A stretch of 64,000 bases of DNA from Prochlorococcus sp. AG-355-G23 (GTDB lineage: Bacteria; Cyanobacteriota; Cyanobacteriia; PCC-6307; Cyanobiaceae), in NCBI GenBank assembly GCA_003278765.1, contig QCDK01000001.1:62001-126000 (forward strand), read 5' to 3'. The position numbers were made by a program, and so were the translations under genes. The notes beneath the pieces were generated by a model, which was given only the letters and a program-made list of their open reading frames with translations, was not told where the DNA came from and did not search any database. How positions within the stretch are numbered: the first letter of the stretch is position 1; each line of letters opens with the position of its first letter. Below are positions 59,607-64,000 of this stretch, one piece after another.

Positions 59607-59849
59607 TTATTTAATTTCTAACTTCTCCGCCTTCCTCAATATTTGATTCTTTAAAAAAACAAGCGCATCTAATTTTTCTTCTTTTTCTTCAATATTTACA
59701 AATTTCATTTCTGCAACTTCAATAATTGCTTTATTAACATTTTTAAGCTGTTTCTTAATAATTCTTTTTGGTTTTTTAATTGATTCCATTGGAATTATCA
59801 TTTTCTTTATATTCCCTTTATTTTCTGAAAATGCAACTCTCTCACTCAA
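59607..59849 (-). CDS. small basic helical protein
   Basis: An 80-residue basic protein with long helices (KRIIKKQLKNVNKAIIEVAE..., EKEEKLDALVFLKNQIL). Possible nucleic-acid binder or coiled coil; no family recognised. Confidence 0.5.
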   Translation of the reverse strand: MSERVAFSENKGNIKKMIIPMESIKKPKRIIKKQLKNVNKAIIEVAEMKFVNIEEKEEKLDALVFLKNQILRKAEKLEIK

Positions 59850-59857
59850 AAAATCTT

Positions 59858-60174
59858 CTAATTATTTAATTTGTAATTTGTTTTTATAGTTTTTTTTATT
59901 GAATCTTGTGGTTCTTCACTTGGGAAACAATTAATAATTCTATATTTTCCTCCTTTCTTATCAGTCTCTACAACTGTAAATTCCACATACTTACCTATTC
60001 CATCTATTAAATCCTTGACTTCTGTATTAATTATCTCTTCATTTTCATTTTCGATAATACGAGATATCCCACCGCAACTAATTAATGCATTTTCTTTGGT
60101 AAGAAAAATTCTTTATCATTACTGCATGAGGACAGAAAAGATAAAGAAAATACTATTAAAAGAATTTTTTTCAT
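59858..60174 (-). pseudogene. frameshifted lipoprotein paralogue
   Basis: The minus strand from ATG 60174 reads MKKILLIVFSLSFLSSCSND, then KEFFLPKKMH and a stop. Moving one frame near 60099-60104 gives TKENALISCGGISRIIENEN, EVKDLIDGIG, TVVETDKKGGKYRIINCFPS and TIKTNYKLN. These match the intact lipoprotein at 63226-63648 (RLCGGKSRIIESENEE, LVETDRKGGKYRIVNCYP, TIKTNYQLN). A single-base loss or gain explains it. Confidence 0.8.
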
Positions 60175-60397
60175 AGTCAAAAGTTTTTATAAATAATTAA
60201 TTTATAAGGCAATTTTATTAAGTAGAAGTTAAACATTTTTTTGATTAAAATAATTAAAAAAATTTGAATGTCAATAAATTATTAAAAAAATTTTATTACG
60301 TATCTTTATTTACTAATGCTAATCAAAATTTATACTTTACTTAAATTCAATTTAACCCTAGAGAACAAATTTTTAAATTAGTTATCACTTTTATGTT

Positions 60398-62206
60398 ATG
60401 GCTGATTTTAATGATGTAGTTTCAAGAAGAAAATTTTTGCAAGGTTCATTTGCTTTAGGCTCTGGAGCATTTATAGCTGCGACAATTGGTCCTGCGAAAG
60501 CAACTAATTTCTTAAGTGGTTTTAATGGTATAAGTTTTAATCCTGTGCCAGCTAATGGTAAGGATACAATTACTCTTCCAAAAGGATTTAGTTGGCATAA
60601 AGTTGCATCATGGGGTGATCCATTATGGAGTGGAGTTGATGATTTTGATCAAATAACACGAGGAACAGGAGAATCTCAGGAAGGGTCTTTTGGGGATAAT
60701 AATGATGGCATGAGCCTCTTTGATATTGAGGGGAAATCAATTCTTGCAGTCAATAATGAATATTGCAATAGGAAAATAATTTATGGAAATAGAGCTAGCG
60801 GATTACCAGAAACATCTGATGACGTACGCAAAGGAATTGCTTCGCATGGAGTTTCTATTTTTGAAATAGAAAAGAAATTAGGAAAATGGAAAATAAAAAA
60901 AGATTCACTTTACAACAGGAAAATTACAGGTGATACCAAAATAGCTTTAGATGGACCAGCAGCTGGGTTCTATTTAATGAAAACTGATGAGGATCTAACC
61001 GGAAAAGTTGCAAAAGGTACTTTCAATAATTGTGGGAACGGAAGAACTCCATGGGGAACTTATCTAGCTTGCGAGGAAAATTTTCATGGTTACTTTTCTT
61101 CACCTTCCAATCCATCCGCCTCTATCCCCCCAGAACAAGCAAGATATGGTCTAAAGACAAAAGACAAAGGTTATAACTGGGTTATGAATCAAGATAGATT
61201 TGATTTAGTTAAGAATCCAAACGAAGTTAATAGGCACGGATACATAACTGAAATTGACCCTTCAAAGCCACAATCAATGCCAAGGAAACATACTGCAATG
61301 GGTAGGTTTAAGCATGAGAATTGTGAAGTATCTATTTCTAAAAATGGACAAGTTGTTGCTTATATGGGAGATGATGAACGAGGTGAGCATCTATATAAGT
61401 TCGTATCCAAAGGAAAATATAAAAAAGGTGCTTCTTCTAACTACGATTTATTAACTGAGGGAGAGTTATTTGTTGCTGTTTTTAATGATGATGGAACAGG
61501 TAAATGGATAAATCTAAAAGAATCTGGAATGAGTGAGCCTGAAATCGCAATTTTTACACGACTCGCAGCTACTAAAGTTGGAGCTACAACTATGGATAGA
61601 CCTGAGTGGGTCGCTGTTAATCCAAAAAAAGTAGAAGCGTACTGTGCCTTAACCAATAACAAAAATAGAGGAGTTAAAGATAATCAACCAATTAACGCAG
61701 TAAATCCAAGGGAAAATAATCCTTACGGACAGATAGTTAGATGGACACCTAGCAATTCAGATCATGCATCAGTAGATTTCAAATGGGATCTTTTTGTAAT
61801 GGCTGGAAACCCTGAAACAGCAGAAGGATTATACAAAGGTTCAAAAAATATAAATAAAGATAATATGTTTAATTCGCCTGATGGGATCGCCTTTGACTCT
61901 AAAGGCAATTTGTGGATTCAGACAGATGGTAAATATAGTAATTCTGGAAAATTTGCAGGAATGGGAAATAATCAAATGCTTTGTGCAAATCCAAGGACAG
62001 GAGAAATTAGTAGATTTCTTGTTGGTCCCAAGGAATGTGAAATTACTGGCATAACTTGGAGTTCTGATAAGAAGACAATGTTTGTAGGTGTACAACATCC
62101 TGGAGAAAAAAATCCAGATAGTTGTCATTTCCCTGATGGAGGTAATAGCGTTCCAAGGTCTACAGTTATTGCTATCACAAGAAATAATGGAAGAGCAATT
62201 GGATAA
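60398..62206 (+). CDS. phoX: PhoX-type alkaline phosphatase, Tat-exported
   Basis: A 602-residue protein with a twin-arginine signal (SRRKFLQGSFALGSGAFIAA, Arg10-Arg11). The body is the six-bladed beta-propeller of the DUF839/PhoX family: NNEYCNRK, TFNNCGNGRTPWGTYLACEEN, GRFKHENCEVS, FNSPDGIAFDSKGNLWIQTDG and EITGITWSSDKKTMFVGVQHPGE. PhoX enzymes are calcium/iron phosphatases that release phosphate from organic P outside the cell. tatA, part of the export machinery, follows 31 bases later. Confidence 0.85.
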   Translation: MADFNDVVSRRKFLQGSFALGSGAFIAATIGPAKATNFLSGFNGISFNPVPANGKDTITLPKGFSWHKVASWGDPLWSGVDDFDQITRGTGESQEGSFGDNNDGMSLFDIEGKSILAVNNEYCNRKIIYGNRASGLPETSDDVRKGIASHGVSIFEIEKKLGKWKIKKDSLYNRKITGDTKIALDGPAAGFYLMKTDEDLTGKVAKGTFNNCGNGRTPWGTYLACEENFHGYFSSPSNPSASIPPEQARYGLKTKDKGYNWVMNQDRFDLVKNPNEVNRHGYITEIDPSKPQSMPRKHTAMGRFKHENCEVSISKNGQVVAYMGDDERGEHLYKFVSKGKYKKGASSNYDLLTEGELFVAVFNDDGTGKWINLKESGMSEPEIAIFTRLAATKVGATTMDRPEWVAVNPKKVEAYCALTNNKNRGVKDNQPINAVNPRENNPYGQIVRWTPSNSDHASVDFKWDLFVMAGNPETAEGLYKGSKNINKDNMFNSPDGIAFDSKGNLWIQTDGKYSNSGKFAGMGNNQMLCANPRTGEISRFLVGPKECEITGITWSSDKKTMFVGVQHPGEKNPDSCHFPDGGNSVPRSTVIAITRNNGRAIG

Positions 62207-62237
62207 TGTATAAAAACAAAACAATTAGGCAGAAAAC

Positions 62238-62504
62238 ATGAATATATTTGGTGTTGGAATTCCAGAAATTGCTGTAATTTTTGTTTTAGCTCTTTTAATA
62301 TTTGGACCTAAAAAGCTACCAGAACTAGGACGTTCAATTGGAAAAACATTGAAAAGCTTGCAACAAGCTTCTGGAGAGTTCCAAAAAGAAATTGAGAAGG
62401 CAGTTAAAGAAACTGACGAAGAAGTAATAAATAATGGTTCTGAAAATCTTGCAAAAAAGAGTTTAATAACATCTAGTATTGACGAGGATGATGAGGATGA
62501 TTAA
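62238..62504 (+). CDS. tatA: Sec-independent protein translocase TatA
   Basis: An 88-residue TatA: N-terminal helix (IFGVGIPEIAVIFVLALLIFG), the FGPKKLPELGRSIG hinge, an amphipathic helix, and an acidic C-terminus ending in EDDEDD. It polymerises to form the twin-arginine channel. Its position after a Tat substrate gene is suggestive of joint expression, but the gene is general. Confidence 0.92.
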   Translation: MNIFGVGIPEIAVIFVLALLIFGPKKLPELGRSIGKTLKSLQQASGEFQKEIEKAVKETDEEVINNGSENLAKKSLITSSIDEDDEDD

Positions 62505-62602
62505 TAATCAAGTAGTTTTTTAAGATCTAGTCCCCCCAGAAAAATGTTTTTTATTGAGTGTAGGGAAAAAATCTTAAAAAATTGTTCTTAAGTGAAAGGA
62601 TT

Positions 62603-62857
62603 TCAAATAGAAATTTTATCTAGAGGTAAAATTTCTTGGACCATGCTTGTGTCTGGATAGACTTCATTTTCTGTATCTTTATACAATCTTCTTGATTGTG
62701 GTGATTTAAGAGCGTTATTGTAATTTTCAATAAATTCCGAATCATCCAAAAAAGATTTATTTTCTCTTTTAAAACTTTCTTTATAAGAATATTTGATATG
62801 CCCTATTTCTTGGGCTTGATTTGAGTTTTTGGGAGAAGGTGAATTTTTTATAATCAT
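62603..62857 (-). CDS. hypothetical protein
   Basis: An 84-residue polar protein (MIIKNSPSPKNSNQAQEIGH...) with low hydrophobicity and no clear domain. Possibly disordered. No family recognised. Confidence 0.5.
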   Translation of the reverse strand: MIIKNSPSPKNSNQAQEIGHIKYSYKESFKRENKSFLDDSEFIENYNNALKSPQSRRLYKDTENEVYPDTSMVQEILPLDKISI

Positions 62858-63066
62858 TTATTATTTTTTTTATATGATTGTCTTCAATATTCAAGGCGTA
62901 AAAATATAGAAGACGGATTTAATTTAAAATAATTGGATTAAGAAGTTATTAAGTAAAAAATAAAATTTTTTAAATGGCTTAAATTTCTAAAATAGATTTT
63001 TGTTGTTATGTCTTAGCTTAATCAAAATTTAAATATGATTTAACAATAGGGATTTAGAAAATATAT

Positions 63067-63219
63067 ATGGATAAAAAACAACTTGTTAACTTTATCACTC
63101 TTTCGATTCTTCAAACTAAAAGAGTTGAAGATAGATTATTTAGAAAGGAAATCCAAAACTATCTTATTAAACTAAATAAAAGTCAATTAGAAGAAATTAT
63201 TAGTGAATTTATCATCTAA
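63067..63219 (+). CDS. small helical protein
   Basis: A 50-residue helical protein (MDKKQLVNFITLSILQTKR...), basic in the middle, ending SQLEEIISEFII. The lipoprotein gene starts 6 bases after its stop, so the two may share a transcript. No family recognised. Confidence 0.5.
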   Translation: MDKKQLVNFITLSILQTKRVEDRLFRKEIQNYLIKLNKSQLEEIISEFII

Positions 63220-63225
63220 AAAATC

Positions 63226-63648
63226 ATGAAAAAGCTACTGGTTTTATTTATCCTTATTATTACTTCTTGCAGTACAAAAGATGAATTATCCATTACCCAA
63301 GATGATTTATCCATTACCCAAGATGATTTATCCATTACAAAAGATGAAATTTCGATCACGAAAGGTGAATCATCCTTTACTAATGAAAAAAAATTATTTT
63401 ATGTAACTAAAGAAACTGCTGTTCGTCTTTGTGGAGGTAAATCCAGAATAATTGAAAGTGAAAATGAAGAAATCATCAAAATAGAAGTCAAAGATTTTTC
63501 AAGTGCTGAAAAAGAAAAATTTGTTCAATTTACTCTTGTTGAGACAGATAGAAAAGGCGGAAAATATAGAATTGTTAATTGTTATCCAAATAAAGATCCG
63601 AAAAAATCGGTAATTAAAACAATCAAGACTAACTACCAGTTAAATTAG
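63226..63648 (+). CDS. lipoprotein with tandem repeat
   Basis: A 140-residue lipoprotein: signal MKKLLVLFILIITSC with Cys15, then a repeat region DELSITQ-DDLSITQ-DDLSITK-DEISITK (unit D-[DE]-[LI]-S-I-T-[QK]), then a domain with RLCGGKSRIIESENEE, VETDRKGGKYRIVNCYP and IKTIKTNYQLN. Two Cys (C69, C118 by count) may form a disulfide. The intact version of the broken gene at 59858, which lacks the repeats. Confidence 0.75.
   Translation: MKKLLVLFILIITSCSTKDELSITQDDLSITQDDLSITKDEISITKGESSFTNEKKLFYVTKETAVRLCGGKSRIIESENEEIIKIEVKDFSSAEKEKFVQFTLVETDRKGGKYRIVNCYPNKDPKKSVIKTIKTNYQLN
63260..63365 (+). repeat. 21-base tandem repeat within the lipoprotein gene
   Basis: GATGATTTATCCATTACCCA is followed by A and occurs again directly, with a diverged unit before and two after. 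Each 21-base unit encodes seven residues, so changes in copy number keep the frame. Confidence 0.85.
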
Positions 63649-63746
63649 TCTTAGGTTAACTAGATTAAATGAAAATATTTAAATGAGATTTAAAGCTGCT
63701 TTAAACTAAATAATCTATAAAAAAAAGAGTAGAAATAATTTTTATT

Positions 63747-63914
63747 ATGCATCCAAGCAAAGTAGTCAAAGATCCAAAAATCAACGATACTTATTACGAT
63801 CCAGATGTTGATAAGCTTTATCAATATGTAAAAATTGGTGACTTTCCGCCAGAATGGGTAGTGACAAATATAGATGAAGATGACGATTATTATTACGCTT
63901 CGATGGGATATTAG
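63747..63914 (+). CDS. small acidic hypothetical protein
   Basis: A 55-residue soluble protein (MHPSKVVKDPKINDTYYDP...) with many Asp and Tyr (DEDDDYYYASMGY at the end). No family recognised. Confidence 0.5.
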   Translation: MHPSKVVKDPKINDTYYDPDVDKLYQYVKIGDFPPEWVVTNIDEDDDYYYASMGY

Positions 63915-63944
63915 TTTTAATATCTATTATAAAATTTAATAAAT

Positions 63945-63986
63945 TTGTCTCTTTAAAATTTTGTGTGAGGAAGATTAAAGAGACAA
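63945..63986. repeat. 12-base inverted repeat
   Basis: TTGTCTCTTTAA at 63945-63956 pairs perfectly with TTAAAGAGACAA at 63975-63986 around an 18-base loop. It lacks a clear T-run on either strand, so it is only a possible terminator or structured site. Confidence 0.5.
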
Positions 63987-64000
63987 TCTAAATATAGATA

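Noticed and set aside
63945-63986. Inverted repeat considered as a terminator
   Set aside because: No T-run follows the stem on either strand, so it is listed only as a repeat.

Overview
The window is an AT-rich, gene-dense stretch of a marine picocyanobacterial chromosome, almost certainly a high-light-adapted Prochlorococcus. Pointers are petM, a Ycf39-like protein, a split-subunit pntAB transhydrogenase, thioredoxin reductase fused to thioredoxin, several tiny high-light-inducible (hli) genes, DUF1651, DUF3303, DUF3764 and DUF2839 proteins, and many genes under 100 codons. No rRNA or tRNA gene was recognised. The clade or strain cannot be fixed from the sequence by eye.

Layout. 1-17.6 kb is conserved core: alpha/beta hydrolase (cut by the window edge), petM, ycf39, infA, NTRC-type trxB, pntA1-pntA2-pntB, a YheT-type hydrolase, dxr, cysS, polA, an HlyD-type adaptor and ychF. 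17.6-23 kb holds tiny membrane proteins, a four-gene hli cluster plus a divergent fifth gene position, a class I glutamine amidotransferase, and a small gene preceded by a glutamine-II (downstream-peptide) type RNA. 23-34.4 kb is a complete nitrate assimilation block: nitrate permease (nrtP/napA), nitrate reductase (narB), ferredoxin-nitrite reductase (nirA), a nitrate-reductase-associated protein and seven molybdenum cofactor genes (moaA, mobA, moaC, moeA, moaE, moaD, moaB). A perfect GTA-N8-TAC NtcA box lies between mobA and the permease. 34.5-40 kb contains a cupin, SelO and a sodium-dependent transporter. 40-46.6 kb is a field of small proteins, with a second glutamine-II-like RNA, two DUF2839 paralogues and a minus-strand cluster of DUF411, MauE-like, DUF3721 and PepSY-like proteins that looks like a metal or thiol-redox module.

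46.6-60.2 kb is an accessory island. It has an SRAP (HMCES/YedK) protein, rluF, dispersed DUF1651/DUF3303/DUF3764 paralogues, an hli gene, and at 55.6-58.4 kb a tightly packed operon of a tyrosine recombinase, a minimal NAD-dependent DNA ligase (adenylation part only), a membrane-anchored protein and two small proteins. The island also holds broken genes whose intact relatives lie in the same window: a DUF1651-like gene, a lipoprotein, the 3' end of the ligase, and an alkaline-phosphatase-superfamily fragment. 60.4-64 kb holds a Tat-exported PhoX-type phosphatase next to tatA, and a lipoprotein with a tandem heptapeptide repeat.

How it fits together: nitrate enters through NrtP, is reduced by NarB (which needs the Mo cofactor made by the linked genes) and then by NirA to ammonium. 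NtcA-type control and glutamine-sensing RNAs nearby are consistent with nitrogen-status regulation. The integrase-ligase operon is the best candidate for an under-described mobile system.
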